Assembly: GCA_022495995.1 (NCBI GenBank)
Contig: JAFEMH010002562.1
Span: forward strand, 267,200-331,199
DNA: 64,000 bases
Direction: 5' to 3'
Origin: Adenophora triphylla var. japonica
Taxonomy: Eukaryota > Streptophyta > Magnoliopsida > Asterales > Campanulaceae
Both the position numbers and the translations under genes were made by a program. Shown here one piece after another: positions 11,408 to 22,681 of this stretch (its first letter is position 1; the number at the start of each line of letters is the position of its first letter). Below the pieces are notes generated by a model. The model saw only the letters and a program-made list of their open reading frames with translations, searched no databases and was not told the DNA's origin.

Positions 11408-11660
11408 TACTCTTAAGCGATTTATCTAACATGTTATTGGCGACTAATCATACATGACTATAAAATTTAATCCATGCAAGACACATACGAGGAATAAAAT
11501 TTCATATTTTCATTGTATTAAAACAAGTTCAAAGTAGACATCTTCTATTGGAATCATAAAACATATGGCTTTCCTTCATGATTAAAAAGTTCGTAGATTC
11601 ATCAAAATGAATATGAAAAAACCTTCATAAGAATGAAATAAGTAAGTTACCCTCATTACT

Positions 11661-12200
11661 TCAATGGTAATATTTCTTTAAATGATCAACATTCCATGCA
11701 TTCGGGACATCTTTGCCGCCTTCTTCTTTCAAGTGATAAGTCCCTTCTCGCACAATCTTAGCGATTTGGAAGGGACCTTCCCATTTCGGATCTAGCTTGG
11801 CAAATCCCGCTGTTGCGCCTTTAACTTCACGGCTTCTCAACACCCAATCTCCTACATTGAATGACCTCTTCTTTACTCGCTTGTCGTGTTGTGCCTTCAT
11901 CCTCTGTTTGTAATTTATCATCCTCATTCTCGCCCTAAGCCTCTTCTCATCAATCAGGTCTAGCTCGAAGCACCTTCTGTCGCCATTCATTATCTCGTCA
12001 TAATAAGTCACTCTATGGGTAGGCAAACCCATCTCGGCCGGAGCCATTGCTTCGAGCCGTAGGTTAAAGCGAAAGCGATCTCACCGATTGATCCCTTCAC
12101 TTTGCGTTCTAACATACCATAAAGGCGTGGACAACTCTTCCAACCAAGCTCCTCCTCTCTTCTCTAAGTTCTTACACAAAATCTCCCAGTAACTTGCTTG
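11661..12200 (-). pseudogene. C-terminal part of the Tat integrase, out of frame
   Basis: The frame 12047-11661 encodes 128 residues that match the C-terminal region of Tat/Ty3 integrases (PAEMGLPTHRVTYYDE, FNVGDWVLRS, KLDPKWEGPFQIAKI, WNVDHLKKYYH, the last being the usual end of the polyprotein). The 150 bp before it (12048-12200) still encode integrase pieces such as SIGEIAFALTYGSK, but spread over frames. This is the displaced end of the pol entry at 12201, separated from it by at least two frameshifts. Confidence 0.85.
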
Positions 12201-15200
12201 TTAGCAAAGCCTTCTACTTGTCTCTGTTGCATTGCGGCCTATACACTGCATGGATTGCCAATGCTTGATATTCAAATTCTCGCAAAAACCGTGAAACTTT
12301 TTTCTAAATTGCGGCCCGTGATCAGAAATGATTGCCCGCGGCATTCCATGGCGACATAGGATTTCCTCCGTTACAAATCTGATAATCTGGTCTTCAGTGG
12401 TAGAAGTTAATGCCCTTGCCTCTGTCCATTTAGTGAAATAATCAACAGCTACCACCACCATCTGTGCTCCTCCTTTGGCCTTGGGGAAAGGTCCTATAAG
12501 GTCTATCCCCCACATATCAAAGGGCCACGCTGCTATAATTGGGGTCTGCTCAGTCGCTGGCTGCCTAGGAATGTTAGCATGTCGCTGGCACTGATCACAT
12601 CTCCTCACATATTCCTCCGCATCTTTCTTCAATGTCGGCCAGTAATATCCAAGGAACATGATTTTACTAGCCAAAGTTCTTGCCCCTGGATGGCCTCCGC
12701 AAACGCCTTCATGTACCTCGAATAATACATTGTCCACCTTTCCTGGCTCCACGCATCTCATCAACGGTCGCGAGAAAGACTTGCGGTATAAGATCCCATC
12801 CTGTACAGTAAACCTTGGCGACATTTTTCTAACAATCTTCGCCCTATCCTCTTCTTGAGGCAGCTCTTCCCTTTCCAAATAGTCTTTCATTTCGCATACC
12901 CAATCTTTTTCTCCCGCTTCAATCTCCATTATGAGCGGCCTTTCAAATGCCGGCTCTTCAATAAATTCCACTACCACCTTCTTGGGCAACTCCTCTATTT
13001 TGTCACAAGCGGCCTTGCTCAACATGTCGGCTCGCTCATTTTTCTCCCTATCAATCTGCACCAGTTCCCAATAATCAAAGCTCTGCAAAATCTGTCTTAC
13101 CATTTCACAATATTTTGCCAAGATTGTACTCACTACTCCGTATCTACCCTTGACTTGGTTGACAATCAACTGAGAATCAGAATGGGCAACTATTTGCTTT
13201 ACCCCAATATCTCGGCATAGCTCCAATCCCGCCACCAACGCCTCATATTCTGCCTGGTTGTTTGTCATATTAAACTTAAACCTCAGGGCCTTCTCGTACA
13301 TGCAATCCTTTTCTGGCGAACTTAATGAAATCCCAGCTCCTCCTTTGTCTTTAGCTGAGGATCCATCAACAAACAGTTCCCAACATCCTTCTGGTCTTTC
13401 TCGTTCCTCTTCTATCTCAGGGTCCTGCGACATAGCCTTCCTTTTCTTGGCCCCTTGAGTCTCTACCTCCTCCCTTTCATATGTAAATGAAGTTTCAAGA
13501 ATAAAGTCCGCCAAAGCCTGCGCCTTAATCGCCTTTCTTGCCTCAAACCGAATATCAAACTCCGTTAATTCAATCGACCATTTTAAAAGCCTTCCCGCTG
13601 AGTCAGGCTGTTGTAAAATCTTCCTCAAGGGCGCGTTAGTCAACACAGTAACAGGATGAGATAGAAAATAAGCCCTTAACTTCCGCGTCGCAATCACCAA
13701 AGCATAGGCCAACTTTTCAGCATTAAAGTATCTCGCCTCTACTTCACTTAATGCCTTGGAAACATAATACACCGGCTTTTGCATGCCACCATCCTCCTTT
13801 ATCAATACCGCTGCCACTGCCAAATCAGAAGCCGCCAAATAGACATATAACTGGTCTCCTTCTTCTGGGTTACACAGGATGGGCGGCTTTCCCAAATACT
13901 CCTTTACTTTCTGAAACGCTTCTTCGCATTTTGCATCCCAAGAAAACTTTTGATCTCCTTTTAATACTTTGAAGAACGGCAAACATTTCTCAGCCGACCG
14001 CGACACAAATCGTCCCAGAGCTATCACCCTACCATTTAACCTCTGAATTTCTTGAATGGTCTTGGGCGACTTCATATCAATTAACGCCTGGATCTTCTCC
14101 GGATTTGCCTCTATCCCGCGGCGATTTACCAGAAAACCCAAAAACTTTCCCGCCGTAACTCCAAAGGTGCACTTACTTGGATTAAGCTTCATGGAATTCT
14201 TTCTCAAATTCTCAAAAGTCTCCGTCAGATCCGCCAAATGATCCTCCCCCTTGGTTTTGATTACCATATCGTCAATATAAGCTTCGACATTCCTTCCAAT
14301 CTGCGATTTAAAAATCTTGTTGACCATCCTTTGGTATGTCGCCCCAGCATTCTTCAAGCCGAAAGGCATCATTTTATAGCAAAAATTTCCAAGGGGAGTT
14401 CTGAAAGCTGTTTTAGCCTTGTCCTCTTCAAGCATCTTGATCTGATGATACCCTGAGTAAGCATCAATAAAACTAAACACCTTGTGTCCCGCAATAGAGT
14501 CCACCAATCTATCAATCTTTGGCAAAGGATAACAATCCTTGGGACATGCCGTATTCAGATCTGTGAAGTCTATGCACATCCTCCACTTTTTGTTTGCCTT
14601 CAACACCATGACTGGGCAAGCTAGCCAAACTGGATAAGTGATTTCTTCAATAATTCCCGCCTTTAATAACTTCTCCACTTCTCCAATCACCGCTTTCTCC
14701 TTTTCCGCCGACAGGTATCTCACCTTCTGCTTAAAAGGTTCTACATTTGGATCAGAGTTTAAACAATGTAAGGCGACCTTCTCATCAACTCCGCACATAT
14801 CCTCAGGTTTCCAAGCAAATACATCAATGTTATCTCGCAAAAAATCAATCAGCATATCTCGCTCATCCCTCTTCAATTGTTTCCCAATTTTAACTTTCTG
14901 CTCTGGGTATTCATCATTCACAATCACTTCTTCCAATTCTTCGGCCGCCTGGATATCAGGCTCATCCCGTATTTGCAATGTATCTACTTCCATCTCAGCC
15001 GCCTTCCTCCGATCAACACATTTCTTTATCTTCTTACCGCTACTTTCCCCCTTATCTCTCCCGGCAAGCGACATGCTCTCAGGGGTGTCCATCATGATCT
15101 CTTCATCACATTCTTCACTATCCGAATCTACTATCTCTTCAATGAGGGGCTCCTTCATTTTGACAAATTCAGCAGACCTAGACCATGCCATCTCAGCTTG

Positions 15201-15908
15201 CATCACCATTAGCTCCATCAAATTTCCTTCTGATTTTCCCTCCACCATCTCTGTATCTCGCTCCTCATTTCTTTCTCGCACAACTTCATCTTCCGCCTTT
15301 TCTTCAATAACAATGATCGCCGACTTATTCTTCATGCTTTCAGTTTCCTCCCAGTTCTCACACCCTCCTAAGTCGGTGATCATGTTAATTCTCGCATCTC
15401 GCACCACCATAGCTGTGGAGAGTGAACTTGTGCTAGCTCTTGCCGCCGTTTGCATCTCAATCTTCTTTTGAATCACCTCCTTAACTTCACTCTTCAAGCA
15501 AGCAATCCCTTTTGAAGTAGGGAATTTGACTCGCTGATGCGGGATAGAAACCACCATTTCAAAAGACTGCATAAAGGGGATACCTACAATAGCGTTGTAT
15601 GGCGACACCAAATCAATAACCATAAATTCCACGGTGCGAGTTCTCACCTTCTCATCTTCTCCTACCTCTACCGCCAAAGAAATCGTCCCCTTAACCCGCA
15701 CAGTGTGGTTTGTAAATCCTTCCAAAAAACCCTTATACGGCACCAAATTGGCCTCTGTATATCGCATCTTTTTAAAGGCATCATAATAGAGAATATTTCG
15801 GCTTGCTCCAGAATCTACCAAAACCCGATGCAAAATACTGTTCCCCGGGGCGATTGAGATTACAATCGGTTGGCATCCATGACTCGGCGTTAGAGCAACT
15901 CTCGCCTT
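12201..15908 (-). pseudogene. Tat pol: protease, RT, two RNase H domains, integrase (broken at the 3' end)
   Basis: One open frame of 1210 codons from the ATG at 15833, open upstream to about 15908 in a different frame from gag. Domains by residue: aspartic protease (DSGA at 7-10), a long acidic linker (about 150-300), RT (YIDD at 519-522), first RNase H (about 630-770), second RNase H (819-945, acidic residues in FVDGSS, NNQAEYEAL, HSDSQ and NERADML), and integrase (HHCC with H1041, H1048, C1079, C1082; Asp in WGIDLIG and SDHGPQF). In the first RNase H the two catalytic Asp are replaced (YLAASD, VLTNAPL), as is usual in Tat elements, whose second RNase H is thought to do the work. The frame is lost near residue 1194, before the third catalytic residue (Glu) of integrase, so the copy is defective. 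Confidence 0.95.
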
Positions 15909-17780
15909 GAAAAACTGATCATCCTTTCTTCACTGGGTGGATAGGCGGGAATGTGACAAGTATGGGATAGCGACATAATCTGATTACTTAAGCAAGTAAT
16001 GCTTGTGGGCTCGTGAATTACCAAAATTTCATTCCTGTTACCATTTCCTCCTTGAGCCGCCCCATTTGGCTCTTGCCATACATACTCTTGCAATTCACCC
16101 CTTTCAACCTTCTTTTGAATTACTCTTTTCAAATTATAACAATTATCGGTCTCATGACCCCTGTCCCGATGATAATTACAATATTGATTCATGTCAATCC
16201 TCCCAAGATCATTCATTTCAAAGGGTGGGGGCAAATCAACAGCCCTCAGAATTTCACTTGGTGTAGCGGTCAGCCTTGTAAACCTTACAATCCTCCTAAC
16301 TCCTCGACCTCCATTTTGCCCTCCATTGCGACCTCCAACGCGACCTCCCCCTCTGCCGCCAGCAGGATTCCCTCGACCTCCTTGTTGAGCGGCATTCCCT
16401 TCCTTGACATACTCAATCCTATCCTTAACACTTTTCTTCCCAGTATTAGAAGCTCCTTCATCAATATCCTCACCACCACAATACGCCTTGACCCTTTCAT
16501 GTAACTCGCTCAAAGTCGCAGGTAATCTCATCCTTAACTCCCTCCTGAATGATTCAGATAGCAGACCCGACATATACATCATTATAACATATTTGGGATC
16601 AACCTCAGCAATTTGATTGGCGATTAGCACAAATCTGTTGGTGTAAGTAACAAGACCCTCTCCCGTCTTCTGTTTAATCCCAATCAATTCTTGCAGTACT
16701 ACTGGTTGAGCTCCCACTGATCCAAATCTCGCCAAAAACTTTCTCTTGAAATCTTGGTACCCCAATATGGAATTAACAAAGCCGCCGCACAAACCAATCC
16801 AAAGCCTGAAGTTCCAAGGTGCTAGCAAAAGTCTTACATAATAAAGCATCATCTTTTGTCAAAATCGCCATTGTGACCTCAAATCCCGCTACATGAGTTC
16901 TGGCTGTGGTGACTCCTGCATACTTGGATAGAGCGGGCAAACGAAAGTCTGGAGCTGGCTCAGCTTCCTGGATATATCTAGCAAATGGAGCGACAAAGGA
17001 GTCTTTCTCATTATCAACTACACCACCCCTTTCCAGCTCTGCCAATCTCCTTGCCATCTCGGCCATCTGCTTCCTGAAACCGTCTTCTTCTCCAAAACGA
17101 CTAACTCCTATACCCTTCCCTTTTTCTACCGACTTGGGTTTCTCGCAATCTTTCAAACTTCTCAACTCTTTCTCGCCATCTTCAGCATCATTTGACGCAG
17201 TATCACCATCTTCTTCTTCACAATAGAGGGACGACACTTGGGAAGTGTGTGGCCAATGATAAACTTTAATCTTTCTTCCATTTTCCATGTACTCTCCCGC
17301 TTTTCTTTTTTGTGTTCCTTCAATTCGCCTTTGCGACCCCTCTATTCTCGCTTCTACTTCTTTTGGCTTCTCAGGCTCTACTTCCTTTTCTTGCTCCTCA
17401 TTTACCACAATTACCTCCTTATTTGCTCCCTTGTCTCCCTCTATTGTCACCGTTAAAAATCCCTGCGGGATTGGAGTAGGTTTCTTCTTCATCGCCCTCA
17501 GTCGCTTGTTGTTTTCAATCAATTGCAAGATCAAAGCGTTATGGATCCTCAAACTTTCTTCCTCATTCTCTATTTCCTCCTCTTGTGGTGGCGGCATCAC
17601 ATTCCTCTCTCTCTCGTCGCCAGTATCTCGCTCCACCTCTTCCGGGATTACTTGCTGCGAGGAAGAAGTATCTCTCGCTCCACCCATACCGATATTCCCA
17701 AACCCAGAAATTGGAGTGACAATGTTCCTTCCCACTACAGTCTTTTGGCCCACTACCATATTCTTCTCTGGTGTTGACAT
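15890..17780 (-). pseudogene. Tat gag, frameshifted
   Basis: The capsid/nucleocapsid protein that packages the element RNA. The first frame (17780-16773) starts MSTPEKNMVV and is acidic and Glu/Lys-rich. It enters the conserved retrotransposon gag domain (LCKTFASTLELQALDWF) and then loses frame near 16790. The second frame (to 15890) continues it (QDFKRKFLARFG, VTYTNRFVLIANQI). It ends with a Gly/Arg-rich part and a C-x2-H-x4-H-x4-C knuckle (CNYHRDRGHETDNC) typical of Tat Gag. The stop at 15890 overlaps the start of the pol frame. One frameshift is enough to inactivate it. Confidence 0.9.
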
Positions 17781-18360
17781 TCTTTCTACTTACGTAATCA
17801 CCTCTATGAACTTCAACAACGAAAATCTGCAAATCTTATGAAGATTTGAAGATCTTGCTCAAAAACCCAGAAACAACAACAATGAACCCAGTAATCAGAC
17901 CTTTCTTCAACACCAAAACTTTCCACACCTTACCACCAAAAACACCCAAATCAAAGCTACTCGAAACAAAACAACTTCATAAATTCCAACCTCAAACTTT
18001 CACAACCAAACCCAGATTTGAACAGATCTTAACAAACAATTTTGAATTCAACACAACTCTTACAAATACTCTAGAAAACAAGAATCTACACCAACTCAAT
18101 TAAACCAAATTACCTTCTCCAAATATTCAACTCACAAACACCAATCAATCATAACAGCAAAAACAAACACCACTCGCATCTACCAACAATAAAAACAACA
18201 AAATTCCTCTTACAAATTGCCAATAATGTCAACTTCAACCGGTGAATTCAATACTTCTCTAAAATCGTCCACCACACGACCCACCTTCAGAATTTCAGAA
18301 CAGAGCTCCCTCGATCTCAAGCCACCGCCAACGAAGCTTCAATCCTTGAAGAGAAAACAG
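17781..18360 (-). other. Untranslated leader of the Tat element
   Basis: About 580 bp between primer site and gag start. On the plus strand it is rich in CAAAC and CAACA, so the element RNA is rich in G and T here. No coding motif is seen. Confidence 0.7.
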
Positions 18361-18377
18361 TCCCGGCAACGGAACCA
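18361..18377 (-). promoter_or_regulatory. Primer-binding site matching tRNA-Glu
   Basis: On the element strand TGGTTCCGTTGCCGGGA begins two bases after the 5' LTR. It is the exact complement of the 3' end (including CCA) of plant tRNA-Glu, as I remember that tRNA. Ty3-type elements commonly start reverse transcription from such a tRNA 3' end. Confidence 0.85.
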
Positions 18378-18379
18378 AT

Positions 18380-19100
18380 TGATGTTGCCAGGATCTTCCT
18401 CAACAGCAACCTCACCGTTGTAGTCTATCCTTGATATCTCCGGCTCCTTCTTCTTCGACTGATCTGCACACCACAAACGTTAACTAAACCGGGGGCGGCT
18501 CCGGCGTAAGCCCCTCCGGCGTGAGGATAAGTGTTTGCTTGGAAGGAAGGTAAACAGTATTGAAGGTGATTGTGTGTGAATCAATGGACATACCTTGAAA
18601 TGAAGCTTTCCCCTCTTATTTATACTCCTCATCCTCGTGCCATGCATGTGACCTCCTCACATTTCATGCCTCCTGCCACGTGTCAACATATCATTGGTCC
18701 TTTATAAAGTAAACCCTTAACACGTGATCATCAATCCCAATGCATAACCGTCTAATGGGTCCCACTTGGTAGATATTTATATGCCGCCTCTGGTGAATAT
18801 CAACTGGAATCCCTCTCTCGCCGGATAAGGTCGCTTACTATTATGTCTCGCCTTGCCATCATGTCTCGCATTTAATCTTTATCGCCGGCTTTCCTCATAA
18901 TATGTCGCCATTTACTATCTTGATTTCCCCCTTTCCTAAGGATACTAGCGGGATATTTCCTATCTCGCCTCCATATGATCTTCTTTGGGTCGCCTGTATT
19001 CTTATTTCTTTCTTGGGTCGTACCCCACTTTTGGGCCCACTGGCTGCTCTCTCGCTAATATATTTGGGCCAGGCCCAACTGCTATTCTTAGACAGCATCA
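18380..19100 (-). repeat. Tat element 5' LTR
   Basis: 721 bp, TGATG...CATCA. It is the same length as, and almost identical to, 5911-6631. In the element's sense its U5 end contains the complement of the tRNA-Glu 5' end (18415-18427) about 38 bases upstream of the primer site. Confidence 0.95.
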
Positions 19101-19482
19101 TTTTCTTTTCTTTTTTATTCTATTAATAAAATTTAGTGGCATTGCCAATTTCGATTAAAAAAAAAACAAAGAAAACACAAGTATATATTTCATAAAAAAG
19201 TTAAGCAGAAGCAGTCTTCCTTTGTTAGACATTTTGAAGCTTTTGTAATCGAAACCGGCTTCTCATATCAAGTCACTAGTAAAAGTTCTCGACACATGTT
19301 TTTTTTTTTGTTTTTTAAGGGCAAAATGGGAAAGAGACAACTTAGTGAGAGCAAAATGAAAAATTTGACATTTGAAACTGTTCATACAACTGTTCACAGA
19401 CAGTTGTGTTTTATACTATAGATATTGTATGAAGTCAACATAAATCTACAACTACATATCATGAAGCCATGAGTATATCAAT

Positions 19483-19527
<45 letters not shown>

Positions 19528-19872
19528 TATTGCAGCACATTTTTTTGTATGTATATATATACACACACATGTACGTATATATATATATACACACACATTA
19601 TTGCAGACATTTTTTTGTATGTATATATATACACACACATGTACATATGTACATATATATGATGAATTGGAAGACATTTACTTACACATACAATCAAATA
19701 CATTCAAGAATGCGAGAATATTTAAGAATGATGAATTAATTTGGACATGCGACTGTGAAATCCATAGGGTTCGCTCTGTAGTGGGCCCTACCAACCTTAC
19801 AAGCCAGATGATCAATGATCGGACACATTTCAAAAATTAAACGCCATCCTGATTCGTAGTGAACCTTGACAG
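19101..19872. other. Former 3' flank of the ankyrin gene with a microsatellite
   Basis: From about 19484 to 19665 there is a TA/CA microsatellite containing two copies of an ~80-bp unit (TATATATACACACACAT, then ATTGCAG and TTTTTTTGTATG). The open frames through it are repeat translations. At 19837-19877 lies the displaced tail of the ankyrin gene (separate entry). Nothing else is recognised. Confidence 0.7.
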
Positions 19873-19877
19873 CCTTC
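19837..19877 (-). pseudogene. Displaced C-terminal tail of the ankyrin gene
   Basis: Read on the minus strand from the copia target duplication GAAGG (19877-19873), this codes LSRFTTNQDGV and a TAA stop (19837-19839). It continues the ankyrin reading frame that is cut at 27516 on the other side of the copia element. Before the insertion the protein ended with these 11 residues. They are now out of reach unless the copia element were removed by splicing or excision. Confidence 0.75.
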
Positions 19878-20146
19878 TATAAGACTACCCAATAGGGTTC
19901 ATTGACGTGAAGAAGAGAGTATGAGAAATTCTCCAAAACGTGAGATATCCTCAGTGGAGATTTGTATTTTTATATTCATAATAATGTACAAGAGTCCTTA
20001 CTGACTAATACATGGAATGAATATTCTAACTAAGGTATGAAATAACTATTGACCAAGACAATATAAGTCTACCAAATATATACAAATCACAATAACCTAC
20101 TGAGAATAGAACGGATCATTTTGTGATCTCGGTATTACTGTTTACA
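19878..20146 (-). repeat. Copia 3' LTR
   Basis: 269 bp. It differs from the 5' copy by a missing trinucleotide near 19998 and one base near 20100. The pol stop codon (20116-20118) lies inside it, which is common in copia elements. Confidence 0.95.
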
Positions 20147-21918
20147 CCCCCCCTCAAGCCAAGCGATACGGAGGCTAGCTGCAGCTTGGACGATAACAAT
20201 TGTAGACGAGGGCGAGCCAAACCTTTAGTGAATATGTCCGCAAGCTGATCATTGGTGGAGACATAGGATAGCCGAAGGAACCCACGTTGATGTAGTTCTC
20301 GCACAAAGTGATAATCAATCTCTATATGGCGAGTACGAGCATGAAAAACTGGATTGCGGGACATATGTAGTGCAGAAATATTATCACAAAAGAGTTGTGG
20401 AGGGGATAAAAATTCACCAAGTTCTCGGTAGAGGAAGGAAAACCAACGCAGCTCGGCTGCGGTCGTGGCTAAGGCACGATATTCGAACTTTTTGCTTGAC
20501 CTTGCAACTGTCGTTTGCTTCTTTGCAGACCATGATACTAGGTTCGGGCCGATAAACACACATGCCCCTGTAGTAGACCGGCGATCATCAGGTGAACCTG
20601 CCCAATCAGAATCTGAAAAGGCCTGGATAGTAGTGTCGGGTGATCGAGTAAACTTGAGACCAAGAGAGAGTGTTCCTTTGACAAACCGTAGAATACGTTT
20701 GACTGCAATTAGGTGAATTGTTCGAGGGCTGTGCATAAATTGACATACATGGTTCACCGAAAAAGCAATATCGGGTCTAGTCAATGTGAGATACTGAAGT
20801 CCGCCAACCATGCTTCGATAAGTGGTGGCATCGGCTAGAGGGTCTCCATCTAAGGCCGAAAGATGGGTGCCAGGAACAATTGGAGTAGAGGCAGGCTTAC
20901 AATCTTCCATGTGAAATTTTCGAAGTAAATCAGAAGCATATTTTGCTTGGCAAAGAATGAGAGAGTCCAAAGAGCGGGTTGTTTCAATACCAAGAAAATA
21001 GCCAAGAGACCCAAGGCGGCGACTTTCGAATTTTTCACAAATGCTATCTATCACCCTGGATACTTCACTCGAAGAGGAGCCCGTTATGATGAAATCATCA
21101 ACATATACGAGTATGGCTACCGTGGAAGATTCCGAGTGTCGAATAAATAAGGAACTATCTGATTTACTGTTGAAGAACCCAATAGAAATAAGAAAATCAT
21201 GAAGTCGTTGAAACCAAGCCCGAGGGGACTGTTTCAAACCGTAAATGGAGCGATGAAGTCGGCACACATGATTAGGAAAGTCGGGGTGCGAGAACCCAGG
21301 TGGCTGAGCCATGTAAACCTCTTCATTCAGAATTCCATTTAAGAAAGCATTTCGGACATCCAACTGTTGAAGTGGCCAAGAACGGGAGTGAGCAATCGCC
21401 AAGATGGTCCGAATGGTAGGAGGTTTGACCACGGGGCTAAACGTCTCATCATAGTCTACCCCTTCCTGTTGGGTGAACCCCTGAGCCACTAACCTTGCTT
21501 TATGGCGTTCAACAGAGCCATCGGATTTTCGTTTAATCTTGAAAATCCATTTGCTACCGACCACATTCATAGACTTCTGTCGCGGAACTAGGGACCAAGT
21601 TCCATTCTTATGCATTGCCGTTAACTCTTCTTTCATAGCAAGTTGCCAATGTAAATGGGGAGCTGCTTGTTTAAGAGTCTTGGGTTCATAATCAACAGAA
21701 TCCGGAAGAGTGGCTGCAAGAGCAACCGGTATGGGATGTCGAGATGGAAACGGAGAAGTAGCAGCTATGTTCGCAATTTTACGTGGCTTAAAAATGCCTG
21801 CTCGAGCACGTGTTGTCATAGGATGTGTGTTCTGAGGATTAGGAGATGCCACATACTGTGAAGGAGGCTGCGGTAGGCCGGCTGCATGCGGCTTGTTCTT
21901 CTTGGGAAGAAGGTGCAA
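20116..21918 (-). pseudogene. Copia pol 3' half: reverse transcriptase and RNase H
   Basis: 600 codons. The N-terminal 90 residues are the Pro/Ser-rich linker after integrase. RT runs from about residue 95 (ELTAMHKNGTWSLV) through [29 protein letters not shown] and YVDD at 272-275, ending near YFLGIE. RNase H follows ([35 protein letters not shown]). In RNase H the usual SSTEAEYRA block reads SSKKFEYRA, so a conserved acidic residue is changed. It is separated from the gag-integrase half by a frameshift near 21900 and by the nested element. It would otherwise be one polyprotein. By RT motifs it may belong near the Ale/Retrofit group, but I am not sure. Confidence 0.9.
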
Positions 21919-22162
21919 AGAATGTCTTCAATGAGAACAGAAGGAGGGGCCTGGTCCGAAGTCAATGGCTCGGAATCTGTTGGGCTGGTTGCTAGAGTAG
22001 GCAGCTCGCTCGGCCCAAGATCATGCAGGCTGGTGAGCAGCGGTGGAGCCAATGGGACCGGATCACTTGTAGAGGGAGTGACTTGAGGTGGCCGGCCAAG
22101 AGGCAAGTGACAAGCTGCTGGACTGGTGTTTGAAGATGATGGCTGGCATAGGCCAGAAGCTG
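21919..22162 (-). pseudogene. Copia linker between integrase and RT, cut by the nested insertion
   Basis: The frame through DTASGLCQPSSSN and APPSVLIEDIL is the Pro/Ser/Thr-rich linker. It joins the integrase end at 24719 when the nested element is ignored (GLFGPLD on one side, TASGLCQ on the other). A frameshift near 21900 separates it from RT. Confidence 0.75.
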
Positions 22163-22167
22163 TATCA

Positions 22168-22627
22168 TGTTGGGATGTGGAGTCAAAACCATGGATAAAG
22201 GAATTTGAACCGCGGTCGGAGGAGTTGGTGAGATCAAGGAGGATTCTTCTGCAGCAGATTTGTTTCCTATTTTGATTAGATCTCCTCTTGCATTGGTGAT
22301 TCCTTTTGGTAGTAATATTTGGAAGGACTTGTGAAGAAAGAAGATTACTTTCTTGAGTAGGAATCCTTTTATTACTAGGATTTGATTTATTGTTCCCTAT
22401 AAATACATGTGATAGCCTAGAGACAAATTGTAACATCTGAAAATATTAGAGAGAATATTTTGGCTTGGTAGCGCCCCCGGAAGTAGTTGTTGTTGCAACG
22501 AACCGGGTTAACAATTCTTGTGTGTTCCTTTGTGTGTGATTTATTTTTCGTGTGTGTTACATCTTATTTATTCATTCTCAAAGCTTGATCCGTTATTCCG
22601 CTGCGCAAGAACGTGATTTTCACAACA
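22168..22627 (+). repeat. 5' LTR of the nested element
   Basis: 460 bp. About the first 397 bp appear identical to the 3' LTR, but the last ~60 bp (22566-22615) differ strongly. Confidence 0.92.
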
Positions 22628-22681
22628 ACTGGTATCAAAGCTCTTGGTTTCGTCGAATCATTGCTTGGGTTATCTTTTGCT

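Larger units (their letters stand above)
5911..19100 (-). mobile_element. Tat-lineage Ty3/gypsy LTR retrotransposon
   Basis: A full-length element of 13,190 bp on the minus strand: 5' LTR (18380-19100), primer site (18361-18377), gag, pol, a long 3' region of about 5 kb, and the 3' LTR (5911-6631). The second RNase H between the first RNase H and integrase places it in the Tat lineage (Tat/Retand/Ogre). The long 3' region with an opposite-strand gene and a tandem repeat is also typical of that lineage. LTR ends are TGATG and CATCA. The flanks TTTTT (5906-5910) and TTTTC (19101-19105) fit a 5-bp target duplication with one mismatch. LTRs of equal length and near identity mean a recent insertion, yet gag and pol carry several frameshifts, so the copy was probably mobilised in trans. 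Confidence 0.95.

Noticed and set aside
14638..15471. 277-codon plus-strand open frame rich in Ser and Ile
   Set aside because: It lies opposite the open Tat pol frame and shows no domain; it is a shadow of the acidic linker of pol.
19469..19840. 123-codon open frame rich in Ile, Tyr, His and Thr
   Set aside because: It is a translation of the TA/CA microsatellite.
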